Source: Austropuccinia psidii
Taxonomy: Eukaryota > Basidiomycota > Pucciniomycetes > Pucciniales > Sphaerophragmiaceae
NCBI GenBank assembly: GCA_023105745.1
Contig: JALGQZ010000001.1
Span: forward strand, 41,936,082-42,000,081
DNA length: 64,000 bases
Direction: 5' to 3'
Below are positions 1-12,340 of the stretch, piece after piece. The notes below the pieces were generated by a model. It was not told the DNA's origin. It was given only the letters and a program-made list of their open reading frames with translations, and did not search any database. How positions within the stretch are numbered: the first letter of the stretch is position 1; each line of letters starts with the position of its first letter. Made by a program: the position numbers and the translations under genes.

Positions 1-458
1 GGATGTAAGCCAAGCGTTAAAGAGAACTCAGCTGGCATGGTGGAATCAATGAAATTGAAAACCAGCCATGATATGCGGCTGGTGAGAGCAGAAAGCATGG
101 AATGTTCTGCCTCAACAGGTTGGGGAGTCTCAAAGGTGAAAGAGAGAACTTTTTCCATGTGCAGTAACCAATCGTCATAGTTCTCCCCCATCAATTGGAG
201 GGTTGGAACACGAGAGGCGTCCTTGTAAGGGGATTGCATGAACTTTTTGTATGCGGGGAATGGGGATTTAAAATCAGGGTATGAACTAGGGGAGGTATCT
301 GGGGCTAGCAATGCCCGCAGATCAGCAAGTTCTGAAGCATGAGAAGTCTTCAAGGAATTAATCTCCTCCTGCATTGTGCGCAGGATGTTGCAAATGTTTT
401 CTGATGCCTGGGTTTTTGTGTCATCCGCAAGAAGTGCTGCACAAGTTTCCAGCGCCAT
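1..458 (-). CDS. Copia-type retrotransposon Gag, N-terminal part (runs off window)
   Basis: Reading the minus strand from an ATG at 458-456 gives an unbroken frame of about 152 codons to the window edge. Residues 1-45 form a heptad-like helical stretch. After a Pro/Ser linker comes the motif LMGENYDDWLLHMEKVL, the L-x-G-x-N-Y-x-x-W signature of the N-terminal domain of Ty1/copia Gag (DUF4219/UBN2 type), which builds the virus-like particle. The motif is seen directly; the family is recognised from it. The frame has no stops, so this copy may be young. Zinc knuckle, protease and pol would lie to the left of the window. No intron is needed. Confidence 0.6.
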   Translation of the reverse strand, partial: MALETCAALLADDTKTQASENICNILRTMQEEINSLKTSHASELADLRALLAPDTSPSSYPDFKSPFPAYKKFMQSPYKDASRVPTLQLMGENYDDWLLHMEKVLSFTFETPQPVEAEHSMLSALTSRISWLVFNFIDSTMPAEFSLTLGLH

Positions 459-460
459 AA

Positions 461-665
461 TGATTGCGGCCGAACAGCTTTTAGCCTATAATAAAGGGTG
501 GCAGGTTAGTCAGGCTTTCTTGCAATCGCTCTCAAGATTCTTGTCACCTCTAAGAAACAGAGGAGTGGGAGCAGGCGGGAGCCTGACTCAAGTACTAGAT
601 CGTAGTTACAACTGTGCATGCTGTGGGAACTCATTACATAATCTAACTATGGTTGCCCGTCAACA
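461..665 (-). repeat. Possible 5' LTR of the copia-type element
   Basis: On the minus strand this stretch starts TGTTGACGGGCAACC, a TGTTG-type end typical of copia LTRs with a short internal inverted repeat. It reaches almost to the Gag ATG and contains a TATA-like run near its downstream end. Its GC content is higher than the AT-rich DNA beyond 666. The other LTR is outside the window and I see no standard tRNA-Met primer-binding site, so the right-hand boundary and the LTR identity are inferences. Confidence 0.25.
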
Positions 666-3600
666 ATTATAATTTTAAATTTGAGTTTAATTTCTGCATG
701 AAATTCTTTTTTGTTCTTTTTTCAACTTGGAAAAAAAGATTTTGAATTGCATGGACTTTGTTTTTAAGTCACATATTGATTCAAAGAAGTTATTTATGAA
801 ATATCATAAAGCACAATTTAAATGATGTTAAGGATATATCTAAGTGAAAAATTCAATTTCTGTTGTCTTCACTATTTTATCAAAAAGAAGAAAATTGAAT
901 TATAACCAAGTTTCCTGCATCCTAATTCTCAATATTACCTTCATCTTTTTGAAAACTTTATTCAAACTGAGATCTATGAGCTCCAAGTCAGTGTTAGCTT
1001 ATTTATCAACTCACAACACTTTTTTGGGATTAACTAAAGGAATTGACACTGTTTTAATGCGTGGCAATTTCCTCCTTTTTTCTTTTTTTTTGTTTATAAA
1101 GTCAAAACTCTTTTGATCATTTCATTTTTTGATCTTAAATTTTATATAGTTAAAAAAAAGGTTTTTTTTTAAATTATTCAGAATTTGTGTATTCAATATG
1201 AAATTAATTCTTTTTTCATTGTTTGAAATTTTTTTCATTTTTTTGATCATTCAAAAATTAACTCTGTTTACTTTTTTCAAATATCACTTTCTTTCTTAAC
1301 TTACAAAATAAAGTGTATTCTGAGTCATCAAGAATTTAATTGATCAATCATAAAAATGTGATTTTTTTGTTTTCTCCAAAATTTAAATTAAAAAGGAAAA
1401 TATGAAATTTTTCTGAATCATTCAATTCAACAAGTTATTATCAAAATTCAATTTATGCATGCTAAGTTATGAATCTTTTATTTTTTTGATTCATATTCAA
1501 TATAATCCAATTTAAAAGGCTAATTGATAAAAATAATTGCGATTGATGTTTCTCTTTTTCTATCGTATTTGAGTGTTAAGAAAATCTGAAACAATTCTGA
1601 CTTGGTTCCATTTTCAATATTAAAGATTGGCTCCATTGTTGAAAAAATAAGGGCAGAAAGTATAAAAGGGTTAGAATTCTTTCAAATCTTTCAATTTAAA
1701 TGGTTTTGAAGCAGTTTTTAACTTCTACCTTGCAATAAAAAGTAATGATATGAAAGAAACAGCTGCTTTTTATTTGTCAAAATTTAAAGAAACACAAATT
1801 AATCTGTAAATGAAGACAAAGTCGAAAGAATATCAATTGAAGATTTATCTTAAAACATGATCAATTAGTTCTTAATTTCACCAATTTCTCATTTAGAGGA
1901 GTAATCCTGATGATTTTCTATGCCATATTTTCTATGCCATATTTTCTATTCTTTGTCTTTTAAAATTTGAAATTCAATTAAATAAAGCAAAAAATTTGTC
2001 TTGTTGTTTGTTCATTTTAATCTTTAACAATTTTGTTTTTGTTTGAAATTTTCAAAGACAGTTATTGTTGAAAAAAACAAATATATAATGGAATTCTGTA
2101 TTTTTCAATCAAGTCAATTTGAAATTTAGCTTCTTTTGTAATCTAAATTAAATTAATAAACATCCTCTATTTTCTCAATGGACTGTGATTTAAGACAAAG
2201 AAGCAATTTTCATAGCTTTACAACCAAACCCAGGAGTTCATTCTTGAGTTGAGATTAAATGTTTGATCCACAATATTTTCATTTCAATACTTAATCAATC
2301 ACAAATTTCAAATCAAATAATATTCCAAATTATTTTGGTTTGCAATATGAATCAAAAATTTCAAATCACTTTTTCTCCATCTCAAAATTACAACTTGATC
2401 TTACCATTGGAACGTTGACTAAATTGAATGAGGCTTTACTTTTATTCATAAAACACTACCTGAAAATGAATGAAATATCTTTTTGAAAAATAAATCATTA
2501 ATATTTGGTTTATTTGAACTTATACATTCAGTTCTATTGTACTTATTTGTTATTTCAAGGAAAGAGGAAATGAAATCAGGATTAATCAAATTGAAGAGTT
2601 CTTTGTATATGACACCTTAAAGACCCTTCTTAATGAAAAATGAATGACTATATCTTAAATATTAGCTTTTAGCTGTTTTTACTGAGAAAGATGTTTCAAT
2701 TAAAGATGAGATATAATTTATAAAATGGTGAAATTTCTGTATATTGAAGGGTATATTGAAATATGAGCATCCTTTTTGATATTCCAGAGGGAAGAAAGTC
2801 TAAAATAATATAAGATAACCTTTTCAGCATTTTGCTGACTATGGCTAGCTTTATCAATTTAACCAGATTTAGCTTTCTAATACGCAAATTGAATACTGTT
2901 TTGAGCACTTTCATGAGCTATTTTTCATACATTTAGTCAAAAAAGATATTCTTTTTAAATCGTGCCTTATACCATGATGTGTACAGGTTAAATCTCCAAA
3001 ATGATTTTTTAGTTTTTGTGTTTTGGAAAGTGCCAATACCTTTATTAAATCTCACACAGCCAAGATTCCCTTTTCCTGAGCCAAAGTTGCATAAATGAAG
3101 TGTTTCAAAAAGATGAGATATCTTTATGAAAAAGCTCTGTCATTTTAGGTCAATTGGAGGATCTATGCACCTTGGCCACATGTGCAGGTGGTGCTTGTGG
3201 CCCTAGTCACCTTTATTTAAATATAATTCAGCTTTGATTGATTAATGAACAATGATTCTTCAGGCCTTGTGTGAAGTTATGTGTTCTTCCACTTTTTTTT
3301 GAAGTTTCCTTTCAGCTGGAGACTTGATAGCTTATTCATTCAATTTCTCTTGTGATGTTTAATTCAGTTTCTTCTTGTTAGTCTCATAGTAATCAAAACG
3401 CTGATACAGTCTGCAGCAAGGCTGGCTCCTGGGTACTTTTCCGGTAATTGGATTACCCCTTGAGGGACCCATTTGAGACAATACATACTAACTCCTGCTG
3501 TTAGCTGGCCCAAACTGAATAAGTCCAGGCCAACTAACATGTACTTATAGTTTTGGTCAAAACTTTTTGCAAGTAGCAAGACTAATTGAATTTTATCTGG

Positions 3601-3706
3601 GCAATGCATTCATGCATTGCATTTTTTATAAACAAATTTTCCAGGGCATACAAAACAACTGGTCCCCAAGTAATGAGTCACTAGACAATTAAAAAAAATA
3701 GCACAA
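666..3706. other. AT-rich noncoding spacer
   Basis: Very AT-rich DNA with many poly-A and poly-T runs. The only frames are short and of low-complexity composition. No LTR pair, tRNA, or conserved protein motif was recognised. The last 350 bases (3360-3706) have somewhat higher GC and lie just past the hAT transposase stop, so they probably belong to the 3' end of that transposon. I could not define terminal inverted repeats. Confidence 0.5.
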
Positions 3707-6464
3707 TCACAAGATCTTTTCATCATTCAACCACTCTTTCAAACATGTTAAGTGGGCAATAGTTTGGGCGCCCAAAGAGGCTTGCACGGGAGACTTCAAT
3801 TTCCCACTGTGAGAAAAAACACATTCCACACAGGCAGAAGAAGCTGGAATGCTTAAGTATTGAAAGGCAATTTTTCCTAATGTTGGGAAATTACCTGTGA
3901 TAATCTGCCGCTTCAAATAGACACATTAGCAAGAGAGAATGATTGAGACAATTGCATGAGAGACATACCTTCCAGTAATCTAAAATGTGCTCACCCTTGC
4001 CCACAGGGTGTAAGTTCTGAAAGCAATTGAGCACCTCATCTTCATCTGAGCCAGAGAAGACTTGAGTTGATTCCATTGGCACTTGATTGAGGTGGTGAAG
4101 AATATCCAGTTTATCTGGATCACTCTGGTAGTCAGGAGAATTGGGTGCACAATGAGATTTGTTATTTTTGGCTTGCATTCCTGTGCACTTGTGGCAAAGA
4201 AACTCAATGATCATTCTTGATTGTTCTGCTGGCACACCCAAAGTATGAAATATCTCCTTGCAATATTTTGGATTCAATAGTGTTGTAGTACTTTTGTAAT
4301 TTTGCTCTTGCTGCCTCACAAGCATTATGCCATGTCTGAGGACTGACACGCTCATAATGGTCTAATTGCTTGATGATAACATGGTAGTATGGTAAAACTA
4401 AGTGTTTCATGGGGGACCTTGATTGAAACACATTGCATGACTGTTCAATGAGTTCCAGAATTGGAAGCATAAACTCCATTGCACTCCACACTTTGTCTGA
4501 TAATTCATATTTGGCCCCTTCAGGAGTTGCAGTATAGAGTTGTATACTCAACTTTAAGGCCTCAGGCCGTTTGATTTGAAGTAAGAAATAGTTCCATCTA
4601 GTCATTGGAATTTTAATCGGAAGGAGTTTGGGGTTGCTAGTCTGGTCACAGGCATTAATAAATGCCTCACACTGCTTGGCAGATCCACAAATGTGTGAGC
4701 ACAAATCGCAAAGAGAACGCACAATGGTCTTGTTGCCTTTAGGGTAATTCAAAATAAACCCTCAATGGATTAGACAAGGGTAGGTGACATTTGATGAGGA
4801 AATTGACTTACCTGTGCTTAATTGCGTGTTCAACCCAGTATCCCCATCACTTTGATGAAAAGTGGATTCAGCGTCATTGACATGTTGCAGGTCACCTGAT
4901 TTATCCTGGGTTTCCAGGGTGCTTTGATTAACTGCACATGAACGCCTCTTATTTTGGCTGTAGTCTGACTTTTTCTGAACACGGTTCAGTGTTCCTGAAA
5001 ATGATCAGCCCACAGTCAGCTGTCAGTAGCCATGTGCGACCAACCATACATGGGAATTGCATCACTTACCTCTTATCTCCTTGGGGGTTGGTGCTTCTTC
5101 ATCTTTGCTATTGGCAATTGGCACTAGATGGGCTGCCAAGTAATCATCAAAGAATGCATAATCTTCATCGGTCAATTGGCCCATGTGAGCCAAAAATTCT
5201 TTTGCAAACAGATTGAGGACATGGCATGCACATCAATGAAAGCACTCCTCTTGGGGCCAGGTAATATTGATCCCATGGTATTTTTTCTCAATGGTGGAAA
5301 CCATGGAGATATTGTTGGCAGCATTGTCCCCAGTAATGCTGAATAACTGTTTTAACATTCCATGTTTGCCTAATTATTCCCAAAAGGTCCATTCCAAATT
5401 GGCACCACTGTGTGAACCACCCATTGTCTGTTGTGCAGCTAAGTATAAATATGGGTGATTCAGCATGTGGAAAAACAAGGTAAGAAATTACTCACTTCAA
5501 AGCAGAGTAGTTTCTTGTGGAAGGTATAAGGCAATGGGTTGATCCACTGAATGACAGTAGCCATGTATGATTGACTTTGATCTTTAGTCGTCCAGAAATC
5601 TAGGGCAGCACTTATTGTTGTGTCAGATGGTAAGCTTTGAACATGTTCAATAAGCTTTTGTTTGTGTTCGAAATATAAATTAGTGGCCATGGATGCTATT
5701 TGACATCATTTAGGCCATGGAAAAGTTGGACAAATATGTTGCATGATGGATTGTAAGCGATCAGACTCAAACAGTGAAAAGGATACCTAAATGGCAACCA
5801 GGGCTTTCACTAGGTCCTTTAATAAGGTCCCCGACTCCTCTGCAGCCATTTGTGCTCCTAAGGTCGGATCAATGGATCCAGGGCATTTGGTTTCCCATGA
5901 AGAGAAGCAACCAACACAATGTGTTTGATGTTTGTTCATGTTGGAGGTGTTTTTTCCAAGAATACCTATAATATGGCTTCAATCATAATTCCAAATTAGA
6001 TCATCTGCTAAAAGTGAGGGCAAAAATTGATTGATTACCTGCAATGTCAACACTTGTACTGAAACCGGAGCGTTTGTTTCTCCTCATCCCACTTGCCTCC
6101 TGGGATTATATCCTGAGAGGTTTGAGTGAGACAATCAGGAAAAATTGACAAAGGCAATTCAAATAAAAGTACTTACTTCATAATAGTCATAAACGCCCGA
6201 TTGAACACGCCTGCGTTTTTGGGCTGCTTTGGCAGCTAAAGGTGTTGCTTCATAACCATGAAAGTGAAGATTATATTGACTGACATTGTAGTTGTCATTG
6301 TCACTTGAATCATTGCCTTGAGGCATCAGGTAGATTGAGTTGGATTGGTATTTGGTGCTCTTATTGGTCAGACTGTGATGAAATGTTGCATCTAATGCAA
6401 GTATGGAGCCAAATTCAACATAGGTAGCTTCAAAGTGGTCTTCAAGAATGGTCAGGGGATCCAT
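3707..6464 (-). pseudogene. hAT-family DNA transposase, intron-containing, decayed
   Basis: A cut-and-paste transposase split into about seven exons. Approximate minus-strand exons: 6464-6177, 6112-6039, 5965-5496, 5438-5070, 4994-4812, 4760-3969 and 3916-3707, joined by GT-AG introns with GTAAGT, GTGAGT or GTATGT donors. Exons 2 and 3 carry the halves of a BED-type zinc finger (C-x2-C, then NKHQTHC). Exon 3 holds LDFWTTK with the first catalytic Asp, exon 4 holds TGDNAANN with the second, and the last exon is the hAT dimerisation domain (FPTLGKIAFQYLSIPASSA). Damage: in-frame TGA, TAG, TGA, TAA and TGA in exons 2-4, plus a frameshift near 4280 in exon 6. The usual ERVFS motif reads ECVFS. 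All five stops and the Arg-to-Cys change can be explained by C-to-T transitions. It is almost certainly inactive. Confidence 0.8.
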
Positions 6465-7487
6465 TGGTGCACCAAGTGCTCGTCCTTATATCTCTTTCAA
6501 TAACGTATTGACGTGATCAGGTGTCTTGGTTTTTTGCAATTAATCATTGTTTCTAATTGGTCAGATCTGGGAAGGGAGTCATCAGATGTCAGATCTGATA
6601 GTTTTTCTCCAGGTGGGGCCTCTCGGATTTTAGTTATTGTGGTGATTGTTGGATCTGGCCCAATCTTGAACTATGATGATGCCTGTAAGGCATTTGCAAA
6701 ACAAATAGAGGTGATATTTGATGGGTTAGAAGCTGTAAGAAGGTGAGAAAAGTTGGAGAGCTGAGGTGGGTCAAAATTACCAACAGTAATGCTAAGGGTA
6801 AATAAATGCCAAATAAACAATGAAGGTGAGTTACAACAAAGAAATAAACAGAAAAGGAACAATGAAGACAAAAAACACAAAAGAAACAACGAAGAACTAC
6901 TCGTAAAAGACACAGTGAAGGTGAGGTACAATGAAGAAACACCAAAGGTGAGTTATGATAAAGAAGGAAAAGTACAAGAGGTGAGGAAGGTTAGTCGCGG
7001 GGGAATTAGAATGAGATTGGTGGAGTGGTGGAGAGGGGGTTGGTACCGAAAGGGTACATGGCGATTAAGTTGGTATCTGGGTAGGGTACATACTTGGGAA
7101 GGTGGAAACCCAGCGTGGATCGATTCAGTCACAACCGAAAAGGTCCCTCAGGCGGTCAGTACGGAACGATCGGAGTAACCGGGGAGCCAGCGCTGGTCTG
7201 CAGTGCACTGTGCAGATTGCTTTGTCACCCCGAACAAACAAACTACCCCGGTTCTCGCTACTCCAGCCTTCTCAGCGGGTTCCCCGTAACCGTCCGCCCA
7301 CCACTCTTCGATTTGATCACTCCCTGCCTGGTGCTGGTAGCTTGCTTCACCTCATGACACCACTCATCTAAGATTTAGGCTTCATCTGATTTCTAGCTTT
7401 CGCACTTCAGACTAATATCGCATTTGATCTTCAAATCCTTTCAATCTCCTGGTATTCGCTCATCAAGGTCTATCGCACAATTAAGAT
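6465..7487. promoter_or_regulatory. Divergent intergenic region upstream of the NAPE-PLD-like gene
   Basis: This region separates the divergent hAT gene and the host gene, so it should hold the host promoter and 5' UTR and probably the 5' end of the hAT element. At 6790-6980 there is a purine-rich stretch with a loosely repeated AATGAAGGTGAGTTA-like phrase. From about 7080 the base composition shifts to higher GC, with frequent CpG and pyrimidine-rich tracts up to the ATG at 7488, as expected for a fungal 5' UTR. No TATA box or defined transcription-factor site could be assigned. Confidence 0.35.
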
Positions 7488-9917
7488 ATGATGATCAACC
7501 TCCCATCCAAGAAATTTTTCAAATTACCTCAATTCATCAATAACTCAGATCCATCTCCTAGTTCAGCTAACAGGACGCCTTCGGCCAGCAGCTCAATCAC
7601 CCCTTCAAGTAATAATTTAATCACCTCCAACTCATCCAGTCATCTCAATCCGTTCAATAATTTATTATCATCGGTATCACTCGCACCATCATCGTCAGCA
7701 CCATCACCATCACCATCATCCTCATCATCCTCACTCCCATTTCATCACCATCCAAGTGGCAATGGCTTCCGAAATCCTTGGCCATCAGCCCATTCAGTTC
7801 AATCTAACCTATCTCAATTTGTCAATTTGCCATTCGAGCTCACCAAGAAGTCCGAATCAGATTCAAGACCGATTAGAACCTTGCCGGCTGATCTTAAACC
7901 TTACCAAGCCATTTCAAATCCTACTGCCTATCCTCATCCAGTCAGAAATCGCTCAAAGAGCTTCAACTCTAGCAAACTCATCTCAACCTGGCTCGGTCAT
8001 GCTGTTAGTCAACGATTTGCTATCTATCGCTTGGCTTGCTTATGTCATCAAATTGATTTCACAACAAACCTTAATTGGTTTACTTATTAAGCAAAATGCA
8101 AACCTTAATTTTTAAAATGCTTAATCATCATCTGGCTTACCATTTCCATTCACTCTTTCATGCACAGAGTTATCTCCTACAATTTCCCACACGTGCTCAC
8201 CAAGATCATCTAAGCAAGCAGACTCCCCAAATTGCATCTCAACCGTTTAGGGTCTTGTTTGATCCCATGTTTTCCATCCGGGCAGGCCCCACTCAATGGA
8301 CCGGTCCCAAACGTCTGAAACCCAGTCCATGTCACATTCAACAAATCCCGGCCGTTGACATTTGTCTCATTTCACATTCTCAGTCAGTCTTCATTCTTCC
8401 AATCATCATCATTATCATTATCGTCAGGTTCTAGAACATCAAACTAATCGTCATCATCTATATTAGTTATGATCATCTAGATTTCGATACAATCAAAGAA
8501 CTTCACAAACACCAACCTCAAATTAAATATTATGTCCCATTAGGTTGATCTTTATCTCAATCAATTAACTTGTTCAGTTCATTGATCTCTCAAAGAGCTT
8601 ATCACCTTGATCGTTATCAATCTCATCAAAATCTTCTCTTTCTGGTTCATTTCAATAGGCCTCAAATCTTGGTTTAACTCAATACCCATCCCAGCTGATC
8701 AAGTAATCGAGTTAGACTGGTGGGAATCTAATCAAATCATTTCTTCCTCACGCAATCGGCCTTCATCTTCTTATTCAAATCAGTCTCAAAACATTCAATC
8801 CGATGTTTTGTTCCAAATTACCTGTGTTCCTGCTCAACATTCAAGTGGTACGTTTATCCATAGTCTATCTCCCTCCCCATACCCCTTCCTGAGTTTATCC
8901 CCTCATTAATGTTATTTTGAGAGCCCAAAAACTTCTAGGTCGATCATTACTTGATCAAAACTCCACTCTTTGGTGTGGCTGGGTAGTCGAACAGATTTGG
9001 CAAACTAACCCGGAGTCAATTCAGCCAAATCAGCCCACCAACTTTTCGATTGACCAATACTCAAGACAGCTTTCAGAAACTGATGGCCACCCATTTGGTC
9101 ATGCGCTTTCAAAGCAAAAAAGATGCTGTGTTTATTTTGCTGGGTTAGTCTGCTTACTTATCCATTAGCCTTGTTGCCGCCCTCAATCTGTTCCTTGTTT
9201 TGTTTTAAATCCTATTCTCGTGATCATCATGTGTGGCTCACGGGTATTCTATGCTCTATATTGAACACAGTGATACTGGTTATAGGAGTCCACATGACCG
9301 AGACTTGATATGTCCTGCTTTTCAAGGTAATTCTGCCCAATTTCAGCATTTGCAAAAGGATCGCGATAAATATTAATCAGTCTTGTTTTTTACCGATTGA
9401 TGATTGAAAATGAAAACCTCCATTTATGAAGAAATTGGTGAGAAATTTGGACCGATTGACTTCTCAATGATCCCCATTTGGAGGGGAGGCAGTTTGTCAT
9501 TTATTTCATGGGCTGGGTTTCGAGTGGGTGACTTGAATCTTTTTTCTTTGTATATTTTTCCACTTGGTGGCAAGTGCCTTGCACTCGAAAATTATTTTTT
9601 AATTATCTTTCGGCAGCCAAAATTCTAACCGCTGCTCTCATAATCTATCTAACTATTTTATATAGATCAATGACCCGAATTTTTTAGTGGCCCATCATGC
9701 AACTCCAGAAGATGGATTAAGAATTCATTTAGATGTCAAATCGAAGCACTCGATTGGAATCCATCATTCCTGCTTCATTGGAGATGAGACCGAATCAGTC
9801 GAATGTTTAAATCAATTAAGGAAGTACAGAAAGCTTTACGGAATTGAAGAAGATCCGAGGCTCTTCAATGGATTTGGGGTAGTTGACGTTGGTGAAACGG
9901 TTGAGATTGAATGCTAA
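7488..9917 (+). CDS. NAPE-hydrolysing phospholipase D-like metallo-beta-lactamase (FMP30/NAPEPLD type)
   Basis: Host gene in eight exons: 7488-8003, 8168-8382, 8467-8543, 8659-8847, 8924-9143, 9271-9326, 9432-9523, 9666-9917. All introns are GT-AG and every phase matches, giving 538 residues. Residues 20-82 are a Ser/Pro low-complexity leader. FRNPWPS (94-100) and TWLGHA (167-172) precede LFDPMFSIRAGPTQWTGPKR and the metal-binding ISHSHYDHLD (H242, H244, D246, H247). The other ligands lie in PAQHSS (H330), FAGDTGY (D407) and SIGIH (H488). These are the seven zinc ligands of NAPE-PLD, which releases N-acylethanolamines from N-acyl phosphatidylethanolamine; the yeast relative FMP30 is mitochondrial. 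The second codon is also ATG. The exon-5 acceptor could be shifted by a few bases. There are no stops or lesions, so it is probably functional. Confidence 0.85.
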
Positions 9918-10189
9918 TTATTGGACCCAATATTTTGTTCATGATGTGTCGAAGCTGTGGAATGATAAAGCGCTAATCCAATGGTGGAGGAGAGCATGAT
10001 TTTCATTCCATCATTTAGTGATAATAAAAATCGCTGCAAACATTTTCTAATTGTTTTATTTTATAATTTAAATTGTTTTATTTTCTATTAATACGCCCTT
10101 TACTCATTGAGATCTCCCATAAGTCATCAGATTCTTTTCATTAACTCAATCAATAATTTAATGAGGTAAACCAAGCATAAATGCAAATT
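9918..10189. other. 3' flank of host gene and junction with element F
   Basis: AT-rich sequence after the TAA stop. An AATAAAA at 10022-10028 is a reasonable polyadenylation signal for the host gene. Recognisable Gag-like coding sequence of element F starts by about 10190, so the boundary between host DNA and transposon lies in this interval. No LTR was recognised here. Confidence 0.4.
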
Positions 10190-12340
10190 GAAAAATTACA
10201 GAGTCAGTCTTAAACCATTATGGGATGACCAACATGAGGGAGATGCTAAAGGTAAAAGATTTGATATGATAATGTAACCACTGTGTATCAGTGGCCTAGT
10301 AGCAGACCCAAGAATTAGTGATGCTATAGAAGCTATGCCAGGTTATGAAGAAGGTAATTAGACACAGTTGAAGAAAGGCCTTATAACCAAATGGGGAAGA
10401 GTTGAACCAGAAAGAAGATATAGGAAAGATTCCCTTATTTAGCTTTTTAATGATACACAGGATGAAGGAGGAATCAGTACCTTATCAGAGTATAAAAAGT
10501 TTATTGGAGAATATGAAACCATCATTACATACCTATTGAGATACAGGTATATTCCCCAAGAGAATATGTTCCATGAAGATGTATTTGATTGTCTCTCTGC
10601 TGATATCAAAGGTGCTATTAGTAAGGAAATGATTCAAGATAATATTATGGTTAGAGCAGAAGATGGAGGATATCCCATACCACCTATGAGAATATTAAAA
10701 AGGTATATTGAACAAGAGTTGGAAGCAAGAATATTAGTTACCAAAAGACTATCATCCCCAAGAATTAAAACAGTAAAGAATGAATCAATCACCAAGGAAA
10801 ATAATGTTAAATTCAAGGAAGAATTATTTCCAGGAATGCAAGAAGCTTTGAAGAAGATGAAGGAGCTTACCAAAACTCTCAAGGAACAACAAGTAGTGGT
10901 TAATAAAGAAGTACCTAGAGAAAAGGAAGTTTCTAAAAAGTTTATGGAACAACTGGATGAACTAAGGAAAATTGCAAAACCCCAGAAGATAGCTTATACT
11001 AACCCTCAAGCTGAAAATTCAGGATTCAGACCAAAAGAAAATTTACCACCAGCATCATCAAGATATGTGCCTTATGCACCAGCTCAAAATGAACCAAAAC
11101 CATTTGTCAGATGTTATTACTGTTCAGAAGAAGGACACTTCACATAAAGAAGTAATGAGCTTATTGAAGATCAAAACAAAAAATGGGTCATAAGACAAGG
11201 GTTCAATTACTTATATCCTAATTGGGAAAGAGTTCCAACTGATGGGAAATTATCACCAAAGAAACTGGTAAAGGAACTTGAGAAGGAACAAGAAGAATTG
11301 GAGAAGAAATTAGAAGAAAAGGCAAAAGAAGAAAGAAAAGTCAACTTCCTTTGTTACCATGGACAATTGGGGAGATTCACAACCACCATTAATATCAACA
11401 GGAAGAGAATGCTTGGATATTCCTATGGATTAAGGAATACCAAGTAAAGAAGGGAAAATGAAGACAGATCCTAGGATCAATCACAGCCATTACCTGAAAG
11501 AGAAGTAACTCAACCTCAAGAAATACTTAAGAAAAAGAGTATCCCATGTGGATTCATTGATAATTATGATCAGGAAGAAGAAAAAGTAATTATAACTACA
11601 AGATATAAATCACTAAGGACTTTAGAGGTTAATAAGGAGTTAGAACTAGCCATACCTAAGAGTAAAAAATCACAAAAACAACCTATGGATGAAATTAAAA
11701 CTATAATTAAGGCACCCAAATAAGACAGAATAGCTATCAAGTAAAGAAAAGAAGATAAAGAAGAATTACCAAAAGTTGAAAAGGTTATTAACAAAGTATT
11801 GAATCAGAAAATAAATCTTACTTTAGAGGAAATATTCACCATATCACTAAGATTCATGAATTGATTAAAATTTCTTTCTGATAGAGAAAAGAAATATTTA
11901 ATGGCTCTTAAGTCAATCAATAATGAAGAGATAATGGAAGATCAAGAAGGAAATCAGCAAGATATAATAATTGAATAAAGAATGCATAATTAATGTCCTC
12001 TTGGAATGATTGAAGTTTCCATAGGATTGGAACGTCATAAAGTAAAAGCATTAGTAGATACTGGAGCATAATTGAGTATAATACCTGAAGTTGAATCCAT
12101 AAAAGAAGGAATACCAATTAGAGAACTGAACATGAGTTTGAAAGGAATTTGAGGAAATATTAAAGCAATTTTTGACTTATCTGAGAATACTTTACTTATT
12201 TTACCATCTGGTGATGAAAGAAAAATTCATTTCTTTGTAGCCAGAGGGACAGTTCATATTGTTATTGGGAGACCATTTTTGGCTGATAATGGTATTAGAC
12301 TTGAGCACTCACAGACTCATGGTGAAATTTTAGGTTTCAG
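10190..12340 (+). pseudogene. Element F, part 1: Gag, CCHC zinc knuckle and first retropepsin domain
   Basis: One frame runs from about 10190 through Gag-like sequence (KWGRVEPERRYRKDSL, then a helical Gag core at 10500-10760), a Lys/Glu-rich coiled-coil stretch (10770-10990) and a zinc knuckle CYYCSEEGHFT at about 11115-11147. The knuckle's last Cys reads Ser and an in-frame TAA falls inside it. Further on (about 12010-12335) is a retropepsin: KALVDTGA with the catalytic Asp, an SIIP strand, and the IVIGRPFL motif near the end. In-frame stops include TAA and two TAGs before 10536, TAA after DTGA, and TGA in the flap region. No reverse transcriptase or integrase is seen. It is interrupted by a solo LTR at 12341 and resumes at 14313. 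Confidence 0.65.

Noticed and set aside
3364..3609. An 81-codon minus-strand frame just past the hAT transposase
   Set aside because: Not in frame with a hAT exon and no recognisable motif; treated as transposon 3' flank.
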